From Bacillota bacterium (lineage in GTDB: Bacteria; Bacillota; Clostridia; Acetivibrionales; JANLFN01): DNA of 64,000 nt. Shown one piece after another: positions 1 through 8,913 of this stretch. Positions within the stretch are counted from its first letter, which is position 1. Every line of letters begins with the position of its first letter. The translations under genes and the position numbers were made by a program. Location: positions 1 through 64,000 of the forward strand of contig JAEWTV010000065.1 in the NCBI GenBank assembly GCA_023397675.1, in the 5' to 3' direction. The notes under the pieces are model-generated. The model was given only the letters and a program-made list of their open reading frames with translations, was not told the DNA's origin and searched no databases.

Positions 1-86
1 TTTTATGGTTTTTAGGCATTATGCCAAGCCCTTTTTGCATATATCGATTTTAGATGGTATTTAAACCAGAAAGGATAGGTTTTTAT

Positions 87-407
87 ATGAATGACGCGTT
101 TACAAAGAAACTTTCCGAATTACTGGGCAAGGTGGATGAAAAGGTTCTTGAAATGAAAATTAATCAAGCCATTGAAATGCTTCGTAAAGGGAACACCGAA
201 GAACTGGTCAAGAGAATAAACAAAATGGATAAGAACGAGCTGCTTGATAAATTGAACGAACTGGATGATACAAAGCTAAAAGAACTTAACATCGACAAAA
301 AGGAATTACGGAAAAAAGTAAATGACGCTGATTTCGAAAAAATGGCACAGCTTTTGGGGGATGACAATTCCGAGCTGGTAGACAAAATCAAGGACATGAT
401 GAAATAA
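87..407 (+). CDS. small charged helical protein, unknown function
   Basis: Encodes about 106 residues rich in Lys, Glu, Asp and Leu, with no signal peptide or membrane segment. The composition suggests an all-helical cytoplasmic protein, and I do not recognise the family. The ATG at 87 was chosen over an in-frame ATG at 54 because AAGGATAGG lies just upstream of it. It is the first of three small same-strand genes (next at 451 and 849) leading to a SleB-like cortex hydrolase. A sporulation role is therefore possible, but only from context. Confidence 0.7.
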   Translation: MNDAFTKKLSELLGKVDEKVLEMKINQAIEMLRKGNTEELVKRINKMDKNELLDKLNELDDTKLKELNIDKKELRKKVNDADFEKMAQLLGDDNSELVDKIKDMMK

Positions 408-450
408 AACCTGAAATATTTTAAATAATAAGCCTTTTGGGGGGATTTTA

Positions 451-831
451 ATGAGTGACGATCTCAACAATAAATTAAAGCAGCTAACAGATTTGCTGAC
501 ACAGGACAACATGCCGGATAACTTAAAAAGCCTATTTTCGCTGTTGACAGGGCCAAGCAAGAGCGAACCCTCGCAAAAGGTCGAGGAAGCGCCGGTAATT
601 AAAGAACCAAAGGAAGAACCTCAGAATAAGAATGATTTTGATACTACAGACATGGTACGTAAAATACGAACCGTACTGGACAGGGTTAACACCAGGAATG
701 ACCCTAGAGTAAACCTTTTAACAGCTATAAGACCTTATATGAATAACAGCAGACAAAAGAAGCTGGATAACTGCATAAAAATTCTTCAGGTTTCCACTCT
801 TGCAAGACTGATGGATGATGTGGACAAATAG
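451..831 (+). CDS. hypothetical protein, 126 residues
   Basis: A soluble protein of unrecognised family. It has an N-terminal helical segment (about 1-45), a Pro/Glu/Lys-rich linker (about 46-70), and a C-terminal helical part (about 72-126) containing MVRKIRTVLDRVN and ending in LARLMDDVDK. A G-rich Shine-Dalgarno (GGGGGG) precedes the ATG. The stop lies 17 bases before the next gene, so 451-831 and 849-1193 are probably co-transcribed. Position upstream of a spore-cortex hydrolase is the only hint of function. Confidence 0.72.
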   Translation: MSDDLNNKLKQLTDLLTQDNMPDNLKSLFSLLTGPSKSEPSQKVEEAPVIKEPKEEPQNKNDFDTTDMVRKIRTVLDRVNTRNDPRVNLLTAIRPYMNNSRQKKLDNCIKILQVSTLARLMDDVDK

Positions 832-848
832 GATTGGGGGCATGAGAC

Positions 849-1193
849 ATGTACAGGAAATATCCAACTCCGGGAAGAAGGTACAATTATTCAAATCCCT
901 TCTATAACCCGATGCAGCCCGAAAATATACCGTCTGAAGATTTTGGAATACCCAATGAAACAATAGATATTCCATCCCCTAATGAGCCTTCTGAAAATAT
1001 TGAAAGAAAGAAAAGCTCATTTTTTCCTGCGCTCAGTTCTTTAGGCGGGATTTCTTCAATATTTAAAAAGGTTAAAATAGATGAGCTCATACTTATCGGT
1101 CTGATATTTCTTTTGATTGATGAAAAAATAGAAGATGATATGTTGATGATAACTCTGCTGTACATATTATTAGCCGGAAGAGAACTTTTTTAA
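849..1193 (+). CDS. small protein with hydrophobic C-terminus, possible spore protein
   Basis: A 114-residue protein. The N-terminal third is rich in Tyr, Pro and Asn (YPTPGRRYNYSNPFYNP), which resembles spore-coat-like composition. A Pro/Ser/Glu linker follows, then a hydrophobic C-terminal segment (ELILIGLIFLLIDEKIEDDMLMITLLYILL) interrupted by a charged stretch. The ATG at 849 has TTGGGGG eight bases upstream. The gene sits directly between the 126-residue protein and the SleB-like hydrolase. A spore-associated role is inferred from composition and neighbours only. Confidence 0.68.
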   Translation: MYRKYPTPGRRYNYSNPFYNPMQPENIPSEDFGIPNETIDIPSPNEPSENIERKKSSFFPALSSLGGISSIFKKVKIDELILIGLIFLLIDEKIEDDMLMITLLYILLAGRELF

Positions 1194-1285
1194 TTTTTTT
1201 TATGAATATTATATTGGGAATGACAAAAAATATTTTAAGGAAATACTAATTCAGGCGGTGCAGCCTTACAAAGGAGAAATTCAAA

Positions 1286-1975
1286 TTGAAAAGAAGAATA
1301 CTGGTATTACTGGTTATCACAGCAGTGCTGACATCTTCTATTTACTATTTATACAGAGTAGAGAAAAAGGAGCAGTCTGATTTACAGAACGTACTCTCCC
1401 AGATTGGATCTACCGGTCAAGAAGTACGGGATATCCAGCAAAAGCTTCATAACTGGGGATATTATTCAGGATCTGTTGATGGAATTTACGGAAACCAGAC
1501 TTTTAATGCTGTAACGAAATTTCAACGAAAAAACGGCTTAACCGTTGATGGCATAGCAGGGCCTGAAACACTAGCGGCGTTAGGTCTTCCTTCCAGCTCT
1601 TCAGCATCTTCTGGCGGTTCTTCAAACGGAGATGTTAATCTTCTTGCGCATATAATTTACGGGGAATCACGTGGGGAACCATATGTAGGTCAAGTTGCAG
1701 TTGGAGCTGTAATTCTTAACAGGACCAGGGACAGCCGTTTCCCACAAACCTTAGCAGGAGTTATTTATCAGCCGGGTGCTTTTGATGCAGTTTCAGACGG
1801 GCAGATAAACCTTGAGCCTGACCAGGCAGCTTATAACGCCGCAAGGGATGCTATTAACGGGTGGGACCCTACCGGAGGTGCAGTCTACTATTATAATCCT
1901 GCAACAGCGACAAGCAGCTGGATATGGAGTAGAGTAATAGTGTTGAAAATAGGAAACCATAACTTTGCAATTTAA
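1286..1975 (+). CDS. sleB: SleB-like spore cortex-lytic enzyme / cell wall hydrolase
   Basis: A 229-residue exported peptidoglycan hydrolase. Residues 1-23 form a hydrophobic signal or membrane anchor. Residues about 47-105 are a PG_binding_1 domain (VRDIQQKLHNWGYY, VDGIYGNQT, FQRKNGLTVDG). Residues about 115-229 are a Hydrolase_2/SleB catalytic domain with the ARIIYGE-type motif (here AHIIYGESRGEP, carrying the presumed catalytic Glu) and YYYNPATA near the end. Known members cleave spore cortex peptidoglycan during germination. Translation starts at TTG 1286, nine bases after AAGGAG. A hairpin terminator follows. Confidence 0.88.
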   Translation: MKRRILVLLVITAVLTSSIYYLYRVEKKEQSDLQNVLSQIGSTGQEVRDIQQKLHNWGYYSGSVDGIYGNQTFNAVTKFQRKNGLTVDGIAGPETLAALGLPSSSSASSGGSSNGDVNLLAHIIYGESRGEPYVGQVAVGAVILNRTRDSRFPQTLAGVIYQPGAFDAVSDGQINLEPDQAAYNAARDAINGWDPTGGAVYYYNPATATSSWIWSRVIVLKIGNHNFAI

Positions 1976-1991
1976 TTATTGGAATAAAGTA

Positions 1992-2023
1992 AAAGGACAG
2001 TTTTGAATTGTGAACTGTCCTTT
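1992..2023. terminator. bidirectional hairpin terminator
   Basis: A perfect 11-bp inverted repeat, AAAGGACAGTT / AACTGTCCTTT, with a 10-base loop. It lies between the convergent sleB-like gene and the membrane protein gene. Confidence 0.8.
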
Positions 2024-2055
2024 AGTTTATGTATTCATAATTTCTGTTTTTATTC

Positions 2056-2934
2056 TTATGCCGCAACCCTGTTATGTCTGTTTGCGGTTATGTACTTAAA
2101 GATGTAAAACACATAAGTCGCAAGGAATGAAGAAAAAACGGTATTCAAAGACCAGTTTATGACGAACAGAACTATTGAGATAAATGTTGCATCCGGGTTG
2201 GTACCTAACAATATCCTATCAGCCGCAAGCAATAATCCTTGATAAACTATAAAAACCAAACCTATTAAAACAACTCTGCCTGCTATTTTCCAGAACATTG
2301 TATCTGCCACATGCTTTCCATAACTGAAAGACTTTTTGCCTGAATTCACTGATGCAGGGAACCAGAACAGCACATACGTTGTAAAGAATATAACAAGGAA
2401 AAATAGTACCAAAACTGTAATCAAATCCAGGATAAGTGCTGATGCCATCAGTCCGGCCTTGCCTGAAAGCCAAGCCTTTGTAATTGCTATTGCAGGGACA
2501 GACACTACCATAAGGAACAATAAAAATAGTATTCCAAAGAATAAAACTCTGAATGTAACAAACACGGTTTTGAAGTAGTATTTTTTTAGCCCCTCTGAAA
2601 ATTCACCCGGAGCCTTTTGTCGTCCTTCCATAGCCTTATTGATAGCGTTAAAGGAACCTGAGAAAAATATTGAGCATATGAAAGAAACAGCCAGAATAAC
2701 TCCTATCAAAATTAAAATAGTTTTAACTATTGACACAGGAGAACTAATAAAATGGGTTAAAAGATTGAGAAAATTGACAATATTACTGAAATCAATGCCG
2801 CCAAGCCCAAAAATAAAGGCATAAAGCGGGTTATAAAAATTAATAATTCCTATTCCAAGCATGACAAACCCAAAGGAAAGCCAGATGGAACGTCTTTTAA
2901 ACATTATATTAATGGAGTTGGAAAATGCGTGCAT
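2056..2934 (-). CDS. multi-pass membrane protein, unknown function
   Basis: An integral membrane protein of about 292 residues with roughly six hydrophobic segments. These include SIWLSFGFVMLGIGIINFY near the N-terminus, TILILIGVILAVSFICSIFF, VLFFGILFLLFLMVVSV, LITVLVLFFLVIFF, VVLIGLVFIVY and a last one near SIVLFVINW. No catalytic motif is visible and the family was not recognised. The start at 2934 was chosen over 2967 because AAAGGAAGG lies eight bases upstream. It is a monocistronic gene, convergent with sleB. Confidence 0.8.
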   Translation of the reverse strand: MHAFSNSINIMFKRRSIWLSFGFVMLGIGIINFYNPLYAFIFGLGGIDFSNIVNFLNLLTHFISSPVSIVKTILILIGVILAVSFICSIFFSGSFNAINKAMEGRQKAPGEFSEGLKKYYFKTVFVTFRVLFFGILFLLFLMVVSVPAIAITKAWLSGKAGLMASALILDLITVLVLFFLVIFFTTYVLFWFPASVNSGKKSFSYGKHVADTMFWKIAGRVVLIGLVFIVYQGLLLAADRILLGTNPDATFISIVLFVINWSLNTVFSSFLATYVFYIFKYITANRHNRVAA

Positions 2935-3146
2935 TACAATTACCTTCCTTTGCAGAAAAAAATGCAAATAAATTACTATAATTATGGACTAATCCTCATA
3001 ATTATAGCATAATAACAAAATAGTGTAAACACAGGTAACATAGGGCTAGCCGGATTATTGTATGTACTGGTCTTTTTTGTTATTATAATAATTATTATAC
3101 CCCAGTTAAAAAATTCCCTACTTTAGTAACAGGAAGTGAATCATTT

Positions 3147-4346
3147 ATGATAAATAAACCTCTTCTTCAACTGGTATATGAACCTGCATATATGCAGCGG
3201 TGGAATGATTATATGCGGGCAAAGGGCTTCACCGAACTTGACAAGCAGGCTCATAAAATGGTTATAGCATATATGCTGGGCAGATTTGAAGAATCAGACA
3301 AGAATGCGGTTATTGACTGGAAAGCACTTATCAGCGGCGGTCTTTATGAGTTGCTGCACAGAATAATGCTTACAGATATAAAACCACCTATTTTTCATAA
3401 GCTTATGTCCCAAAAAGGCGACCAACTGAACATGTGGGTTCTTGAGAACCTTGCGAATACAGGAATCTATGAGGTACAGGGCAATTTCCGTAAGGAAATG
3501 GAACGGTATTTTAAAGATCAAGATTATTTCCCTTTGGAGAAAAAAATCCTCAAAGCCTCACATTACCTTGCAACAAACTGGGAATTCAAAATAATATACA
3601 AGCTCAATTCAAGCCTTTACGGTATTGAAGAAACAAAGCTTGAAATAGAAGATGAGATTCTTGAGCATATGGATCTTGCCGGAGTTAAAAGGCTTCAGAG
3701 AGGAAGAGAAACACAGCATTTCATTGATATAGTAGGTCAGCTGAGGTTTCAGCTCAGATGGGCACAAACAGCACGAATACCTGAAACCTCGGTGCTTGGT
3801 CACATGCTTATAGTAGCTATACTTTCTTATCTGTGTTCTCTTGAGCTTGGTGCTTGTGACAAAAGAATATACAACAACTTTTTTGCAGGACTTTTTCACG
3901 ATCTTCCTGAAGCCTTAACCCGTGATATAGTTTCACCTGTTAAAAAATCCGTCCAGGGCCTTAATGATGTAATTAAGGAGATAGAAAAGCTGCAGGTGGA
4001 TGAAAAAATTCTGCCACTGCTGCCTAATGCATGGCATGACGAAATATCCTACTTTCTTGATGACGAGTTTAAAAACCGCATAATTCAAGATGGGGCTATA
4101 AAATACGTAGAAGCAGAAGATATATGCAAAAATTATAATAACGATACTTTTTCTCCTATTGACGGAGAGGTAATTGAAACGTGCGATAAACTTGCCGCAT
4201 ACATGGAAGCATATCTTTCAATATCCCACGGTGTTAAATCCCATGGGCTTTACGAAGGACATGACTTTCTTTACAACAAGTTCAAAGACAAGAAAATATC
4301 AAACATCAACTTTGGAGAGTTTTTTGATTACTTCAGGCTCCCTTAA
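3147..4346 (+). CDS. HD-domain phosphohydrolase
   Basis: A soluble 399-residue protein. A YfbR/HD-type metal phosphohydrolase core occupies roughly residues 205-360, with metal ligands His219 (LGHMLIVA), His251-Asp252 (LFHDLPEA) and a later Asp in the DKLAAYMEA segment. Such enzymes hydrolyse nucleotide phosphates or related phosphoesters; the substrate cannot be read from the sequence. The N-terminal 200 residues are helical and of unknown role. The 3' end overlaps the convergent sugar kinase gene by 14 bases, with no terminator between them. Confidence 0.82.
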   Translation: MINKPLLQLVYEPAYMQRWNDYMRAKGFTELDKQAHKMVIAYMLGRFEESDKNAVIDWKALISGGLYELLHRIMLTDIKPPIFHKLMSQKGDQLNMWVLENLANTGIYEVQGNFRKEMERYFKDQDYFPLEKKILKASHYLATNWEFKIIYKLNSSLYGIEETKLEIEDEILEHMDLAGVKRLQRGRETQHFIDIVGQLRFQLRWAQTARIPETSVLGHMLIVAILSYLCSLELGACDKRIYNNFFAGLFHDLPEALTRDIVSPVKKSVQGLNDVIKEIEKLQVDEKILPLLPNAWHDEISYFLDDEFKNRIIQDGAIKYVEAEDICKNYNNDTFSPIDGEVIETCDKLAAYMEAYLSISHGVKSHGLYEGHDFLYNKFKDKKISNINFGEFFDYFRLP

Positions 4347-5271
4347 TGTAATCAAGCCTGATTTCATTCATATATTTGTTTACCAGATCCATGGATATGA
4401 AGCCTATTTCTTTAAAATTAGCGTTTGCTGCTGCACAAGCCATTCCAAGCTTAAGCATTTCATCCAGGGATGCCTTTCTTTCAATTGCAGCAGCAAAGCC
4501 TGCAACCATGGAATCTCCTGACCCGATTGTATTTACAACCTCTATTTCAGGTACATAAGCCCTGATTATTGTATCTGAAGTAACCAGCAACGCCCCTTCA
4601 CTTCCCATTGAAGTAACAACAACCTTGACCCCTCCTGCAACAATGCCCATACTTGTCTGGATAATATCCTCAAATGTTTTAAGGTTTTTGCCTGCAAAGG
4701 CGGACAATTCCCTTAAATTAGGCTTTATAAGATAAGGGCAGGCTTTTATTCCTTCTAAAAGAACCTCATTACTTGTATCCAGAATGGTGGAAATACCTTT
4801 TTGAGATGCAATATCCACCAATTTGCGGTAAAAATCCGCAGGGATACCGCATGGAAGCACTCCAGAACAAACAAGCACGCCAGTATGCTCCAATACTTCA
4901 GTGAACTTATCGACAAAAGTTCGAGCTTGTTCGGGAGAGATAAAAGGCCCTATTTCAAGCAGCTCTGTTTCCTTTCGTGTTTCTTTGTCTATTATATTAC
5001 TATTTGTGCGGGATTCACCTTCAACCTCAAGAAAAACCGTCTTTGCTCCAACCTCTACAAGTCTCTCTTCAAGCCAATTACCGGCACTCCCTGCCTTAAA
5101 GCCCATTGTTGTTACGTTTTCTCCAAGAAGGCAGGCAACTCGTGAAACATTTATACCCTTGCCGCCTGCAGATTTATATATGTCCTTCACCCTATACAGA
5201 TTACCTGCTTCAAAGTTCTCTACAAAATATATTTTATCTACTGCCGGACTTAATGAAAGTGCTGTTATCAT
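4333..5271 (-). CDS. 1-phosphofructokinase-family (PfkB) sugar kinase
   Basis: A 312-residue PfkB/ribokinase-fold kinase that phosphorylates a sugar phosphate with ATP. Supporting motifs are the N-terminal ALSLSPAVDKIYFV, AGGKGINVSR (PfkB signature 1, substrate binding), KPNLRELS, and GSGDSMVAGF (signature 2, with the catalytic Asp). The length and the TLNPAxD-like start fit the FruK/LacC subgroup. No PTS or repressor gene is adjacent, so fructose-1-phosphate and tagatose-6-phosphate cannot be told apart. AGGGGAA precedes the ATG. Confidence 0.87.
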   Translation of the reverse strand: MITALSLSPAVDKIYFVENFEAGNLYRVKDIYKSAGGKGINVSRVACLLGENVTTMGFKAGSAGNWLEERLVEVGAKTVFLEVEGESRTNSNIIDKETRKETELLEIGPFISPEQARTFVDKFTEVLEHTGVLVCSGVLPCGIPADFYRKLVDIASQKGISTILDTSNEVLLEGIKACPYLIKPNLRELSAFAGKNLKTFEDIIQTSMGIVAGGVKVVVTSMGSEGALLVTSDTIIRAYVPEIEVVNTIGSGDSMVAGFAAAIERKASLDEMLKLGMACAAANANFKEIGFISMDLVNKYMNEIRLDYIKGA

Positions 5272-5335
5272 GATATTCCCCTGTTAAAGAATTATTTAAC
5301 CATTACATTATTTAATGATAACAGAAAAATGTTTA

Positions 5336-5368
5336 AAAAATAAGAGTTGGATAATCCAACCCTTATTT
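5336..5368 (-). terminator. terminator of the 45-residue protein gene
   Basis: On the minus strand, AAATAAGGGTTGGAT pairs with ATCCAACTCTTATTT, with one G-U pair, followed by T residues. The hairpin overlaps the stop codon of the small gene. Confidence 0.7.
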
Positions 5369-5500
5369 ACACTTTGATTTGCCTTTTGAATCCTTTTTTT
5401 CGTTTCTGTCCACCATATGTGATGAATTTTCTCCAAGCTTGTCATTGAAGAATTCCGGACCGGATTTATCACTCTTGGTTTTTTGGTTCTTATCTCCCAT
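5363..5500 (-). CDS. 45-residue highly charged protein
   Basis: A short frame starting at ATG 5500 (MGDKNQKTKSDKSGPEFF...) and ending in KGKSKCK. It has a strong AAAGGAGGCGA Shine-Dalgarno just upstream and its own terminator overlapping the stop. It is hydrophilic and rich in Lys, Asp and Ser, probably disordered, and without recognised homology. The strong ribosome binding site and dedicated terminator are the main evidence that it is real. Composition and size resemble small acid-soluble or spore-associated peptides, but this is speculation. Confidence 0.65.
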   Translation of the reverse strand: MGDKNQKTKSDKSGPEFFNDKLGENSSHMVDRNEKKDSKGKSKCK

Positions 5501-5568
5501 AAAAATCGCCTCCTTTTACAATTAGTATTGATTAAAAAAGGAAATTTATTCAGTGCTTGGAAAGGTTT

Positions 5569-6531
5569 TTACATTTCATACTCACTTTCATTTTTCCGGA
5601 CTATCCAATCTACTGTTTTTAGCTCTTGTGCCAGCTTAAACAAAGCATTATCCTTCATTTTTGCCTCAAGCATTATATCAAAATCCCTGCCCAAATCTCT
5701 TGCAACCTTGAGGAAATCTACAAAACCTGCTGAATTGATAAAGTCTGAATGGTGCCTGAATTCCTTATCACACTTGGGGCTTGAGAAATGTATTTTGGGG
5801 CTGAAGTATTGCCCCTGCCAGGTATCAAACACTTCTGAGAGAAAGCCAGCAAGGCTTTCACCGTTATTGTTACAGTTATGGTGGTGGACATCCAGTACCA
5901 TAGGTATATTAAGCTCCCTGCAAATTCCAAGTACATCTTTTACAGAATAGGACTTATCGTCGTTTTCAAGGATTATTCTTTTACGTATCCTTTCTGGCAG
6001 CAGCTTGAAATTAGTTTTAAAACGTTCAATGGAGGATTCCTTATCCTTGTATAACCCGCCTACATGCATAACAAGCTTGTACCTGTAGTCATCCAGGCCC
6101 ATGGCTTCATAAACCCTGACATGATAATCAAGGTCTTTTATGGATTCCTCAACAACCTCAGGTTTTATGGAATTTATAAGCGTGTAATGATCAGGATGGG
6201 CACTTACCCTGATATCATTTTCTCTAACAAAATCACCTATATGCCGGAATTGATCCTTTAGATCGGAGGAATAATCCCAATTGTCAAGTACGGGGTGAGT
6301 TGCTAAAGGTATAAGCTTTGAGGTAAATCTATAAACATTTATGTTGTATGCAAGATTATAACGGAGGATTCTCAAGGTGTTCTCAAGATTTTTTACTGCA
6401 ATTCTCCGAACCTTTCCCATTGCTGCTTCTCTGTCCGTGAGCTTGTTAAAGGCAGCAACGGTGACTGTTCCCGAAGGAGAGCAGTCTTCAAGGTTTAAAG
6501 TCATAGCAACATATCCCAGTCTGAATTTCAT
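5569..6531 (-). CDS. uvsE: UV damage endonuclease UvsE/UvdE
   Basis: A 320-residue TIM-barrel endonuclease that nicks DNA 5' of UV photoproducts in alternative excision repair. Family features are the N-terminal FRLGYVAM, the RFTSKLIPLATHP region, RVSAHPDHYTLINS, VMHVGGLYKDK, ILENDDKSYSV (metal-binding Glu/Asp), MVLDVHHHNCNNN and KIHFSSPKCDKEFRHHSDFI. The metal-ligand His, Glu and Asp positions appear intact. GGGGG precedes the ATG. In spore formers this enzyme contributes to UV tolerance. Confidence 0.93.
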   Translation of the reverse strand: MKFRLGYVAMTLNLEDCSPSGTVTVAAFNKLTDREAAMGKVRRIAVKNLENTLRILRYNLAYNINVYRFTSKLIPLATHPVLDNWDYSSDLKDQFRHIGDFVRENDIRVSAHPDHYTLINSIKPEVVEESIKDLDYHVRVYEAMGLDDYRYKLVMHVGGLYKDKESSIERFKTNFKLLPERIRKRIILENDDKSYSVKDVLGICRELNIPMVLDVHHHNCNNNGESLAGFLSEVFDTWQGQYFSPKIHFSSPKCDKEFRHHSDFINSAGFVDFLKVARDLGRDFDIMLEAKMKDNALFKLAQELKTVDWIVRKNESEYEM

Positions 6532-6587
6532 ATTTACCCCCGATTAGGTTGATAAGTTTATTATTTGTAAACTAAGAACAAAATATT

Positions 6588-6615
6588 AAAAGCCCTGAAA
6601 AGTATCAGAGCTTTT
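6588..6615 (-). terminator. terminator of the FAD oxidoreductase gene
   Basis: In the minus-strand RNA, AAAAGCUCUGA pairs with UCAGGGCUUUU, with one U-G pair. The hairpin lies 28 bases after the oxidoreductase stop. Confidence 0.7.
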
Positions 6616-6643
6616 AATAAATGAACATATTTTGTATGATGCC

Positions 6644-7861
6644 TTAGATTACTGTAAGTTCCTCTTTAATATCTTTAACATCAGTTCCTTTACGTGCAAG
6701 TCCTGCAACCATGTTGGCATTTTTCATATCACCATAAAAAATCAAGCCTTTTACAGTATCATCCTTTAATATCACCCGTTTATATACCTTTAAATCCTTA
6801 TTGTAATTGGTGAGGATTTCATAGTCATTTCCTGAAGGATTAACTGCTCCCATTGACAAAAACGGTATATCCCTTAATTGAACCGAATTAAGCATTGACT
6901 GCGAGCTTGAAAATTCCTGCTGAACACCTGACATATTAAAGGCTGCACACCTACCCTGAGCCATTGCATTCGGCCAAACATAGCTTGAAACATATTCATC
7001 CGACAACTTATCAATGGCTTCAGCAATGTCACCAGCGGCAAATATATTTTGAACCGAGGTTTCCATAAGCTTATTTACAAGTATTCCTCTCTCAGTCTTT
7101 ATTCCGGTATCTTTAACAATACCGATATTAGGTCTTGAGCCTATTGTAAGTATAATAAGGTCAAAATCAAATTCCCTTCCGTTTGAAAGAACTGCCCTGC
7201 CCCCATTGCTGCGTAAATTGGTGTCTGAACCTTCTATTCTCTCAATAGTTGTGTTTAAACTGAATTCAATGCCATGCTCAATAATCTCTCCCAGAAGAAC
7301 TTTCATTGACTCACCGTCCAGTTGCTTCGGAAGAATCTTGTCAATCCGGTCAATTATAAGAGGTTTCATGCCAAGATTTTTGAGTGCAAAACCCAATTCT
7401 ATGCCTGTCAGTCCCCCTCCAACTATAAGTGCAGTGCCATCACGAATAACGTTTTCTCTTATATGATCAGCATCCTTAACGGAATTGAGTGTAAAATAAC
7501 GAACCTTGTCCAAGCCCTCCATATAAGGTATAAACGGACTACCACCTGCAGCCAGTAGAAGCTTGTCATAATCCAGAACTCCACCAGAACCGAGACGGAT
7601 TTTACATTGATTGATATCAAGCTGCTGTATGCTTTCATTAAATAAAACATCAATTTTGTTTTTTTCATAAGACTTAATATCCCTGATAAAAAGCTTTTCT
7701 CGCAGCAGCTTACCCCCTATGTAATCAGGCAGCATACACTTGCTATATACCGGAGAGTCCTCACTGCTGATAATGGTTATTGAATCTTCATTCCTGAGCT
7801 CACGGATTTTTTCAGCCGCAGTGATACCTGCGGCACCATTTCCTATAATTACATGCTTCAT
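6644..7861 (-). CDS. FAD/NAD(P)-dependent oxidoreductase (NirB/rubredoxin-reductase-like)
   Basis: About 405 residues of the pyridine nucleotide-disulfide oxidoreductase class I fold. The FAD-binding GNGAAGITAAE is at the N-terminus, the NAD(P)-binding VGGGLTGIELG is near residue 150, and the second FAD motif IFAAGDIAEA is near residue 280. SKCMLPDYIGGK resembles the NasD/NirB N-terminal module and NADH:rubredoxin reductases. The electron acceptor is unknown. The start at ATG 7861 was preferred over TTG 7870 because GGAG is correctly spaced from it. The RidA gene follows upstream on the same strand. Confidence 0.85.
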   Translation of the reverse strand: MKHVIIGNGAAGITAAEKIRELRNEDSITIISSEDSPVYSKCMLPDYIGGKLLREKLFIRDIKSYEKNKIDVLFNESIQQLDINQCKIRLGSGGVLDYDKLLLAAGGSPFIPYMEGLDKVRYFTLNSVKDADHIRENVIRDGTALIVGGGLTGIELGFALKNLGMKPLIIDRIDKILPKQLDGESMKVLLGEIIEHGIEFSLNTTIERIEGSDTNLRSNGGRAVLSNGREFDFDLIILTIGSRPNIGIVKDTGIKTERGILVNKLMETSVQNIFAAGDIAEAIDKLSDEYVSSYVWPNAMAQGRCAAFNMSGVQQEFSSSQSMLNSVQLRDIPFLSMGAVNPSGNDYEILTNYNKDLKVYKRVILKDDTVKGLIFYGDMKNANMVAGLARKGTDVKDIKEELTVI

Positions 7862-7892
7862 AAAATTCAACTCCGGAATCCAAAATATTTAT

Positions 7893-8282
7893 CTATTTTT
7901 CGTCTATTAGGGCAACTACTTCTATTTCGATTCCTACATCCTTGGGAAGTCTTGCCACTTCAACACAGGACCTTGCAGGAAAAGGCTGTTGAAAGTAATC
8001 ATTATATATTAAATTTACTATTTGAAAATCATTCATGTCCTTTATAAATACTGTTGTTTTAACTACACTGCCAAGGTTTGACCCTGCCGCTTCAAGAATA
8101 ACCTTAAGATTTTGCATTACCTGATTAGTCTGGGCAACAATATCACCTTTGACAATTTCCCCTGTTACAGGATTAATGGGTATCTGACCAGAGGTATAAA
8201 TAAAGCTTCCGGCAATCAAGGCCTGAGAATATGGTCCGATAGCAGCCGGTGCCTTATCTGTGGAAACTGAGTTAATATTCAA
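7893..8282 (-). CDS. ridA: RidA-family enamine/imine deaminase
   Basis: A 129-residue YjgF/YER057c/UK114 protein. It carries APAAIGPYSQALIAG at the N-terminus, YTSGQIPINP, and the C-terminal signature PARSCVEVARLPKDVGIEIEVVAL with the key Arg that binds the carboxylate. Homologues are trimeric and hydrolyse reactive 2-aminoacrylate-type enamines. Translation probably starts at TTG 8282, preceded by AGGAGATGATTTTCT. It is on the same strand as the oxidoreductase downstream (31-base gap) and may be co-transcribed with it. Confidence 0.9.
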   Translation of the reverse strand: MNINSVSTDKAPAAIGPYSQALIAGSFIYTSGQIPINPVTGEIVKGDIVAQTNQVMQNLKVILEAAGSNLGSVVKTTVFIKDMNDFQIVNLIYNDYFQQPFPARSCVEVARLPKDVGIEIEVVALIDEK

Positions 8283-8415
8283 AGAAAATCATCTCCTTTT
8301 GATTATTTTACCACACAACAGCCTGGTATTAACAAAATAGGCAGTACATTTTAATAATTATTTTCAAAGAATAAAGTGAGCTTTGCTGAAGAAACTAATA
8401 TCGGAGGCGATATAT

Positions 8416-8778
8416 ATGACTACACTAAAAGCTGATTTTGATAGAATGATCGATGCAAGAAATGTTGTTGGTGAACTTAAAAATCTTGGCTATAATGCAC
8501 ACATAGACATGGCGGATACCTTTGGGACTGAGTTTGCAATGGAAACAGGCATCCCTGGCAGAACAGCCTTAAGTCTTTCAGCAGTTGTTTTAAAACCTCA
8601 TGTAAACTTATACACTGTTGGCAAAACTCCACTTCTTGCTGCAGACCCTATGGTAAGCGGAAGCAGCATAACCGATGAAAGCAAGGGTATAAATGTCAAG
8701 CTTATGGTAAATGTGCCAGAAGATAAAATGAATGAAGTCAAAGAGCTTATATCAGGCATGGGCGGAAACATAAGATAA
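8416..8778 (+). CDS. conserved hypothetical protein, 120 residues
   Basis: A small soluble alpha/beta protein (MTTLKADFDRMIDARNVV...) of unrecognised family, with a Gly/Ala-rich centre and a C-terminal EVKELISGMGGNIR. The alternating pattern resembles small ferredoxin-like, general-stress 'YflT-like' modules, but this is not certain. The ATG at 8416 follows CGGAGGCGA, and the in-frame TTG at 8383 has no suitable ribosome binding site. It is divergent from ridA. Confidence 0.7.
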   Translation: MTTLKADFDRMIDARNVVGELKNLGYNAHIDMADTFGTEFAMETGIPGRTALSLSAVVLKPHVNLYTVGKTPLLAADPMVSGSSITDESKGINVKLMVNVPEDKMNEVKELISGMGGNIR

Positions 8779-8913
8779 ATAATTTTTTTTATAGATTAAA
8801 AAGGGTTTTTTATGTTCTCATGGAATATTATTAAACATAAGTCTTTAATAGTAGTGCTTAGCTATTCATATTATTATGTTTTCAGCTTTAAATAACGAGA
8901 GGATGGTAACATA

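Noticed and set aside
4174..4521. 115-residue plus-strand frame across the convergent overlap
   Set aside because: It overlaps both the HD and kinase genes in other frames and lacks a ribosome binding site.
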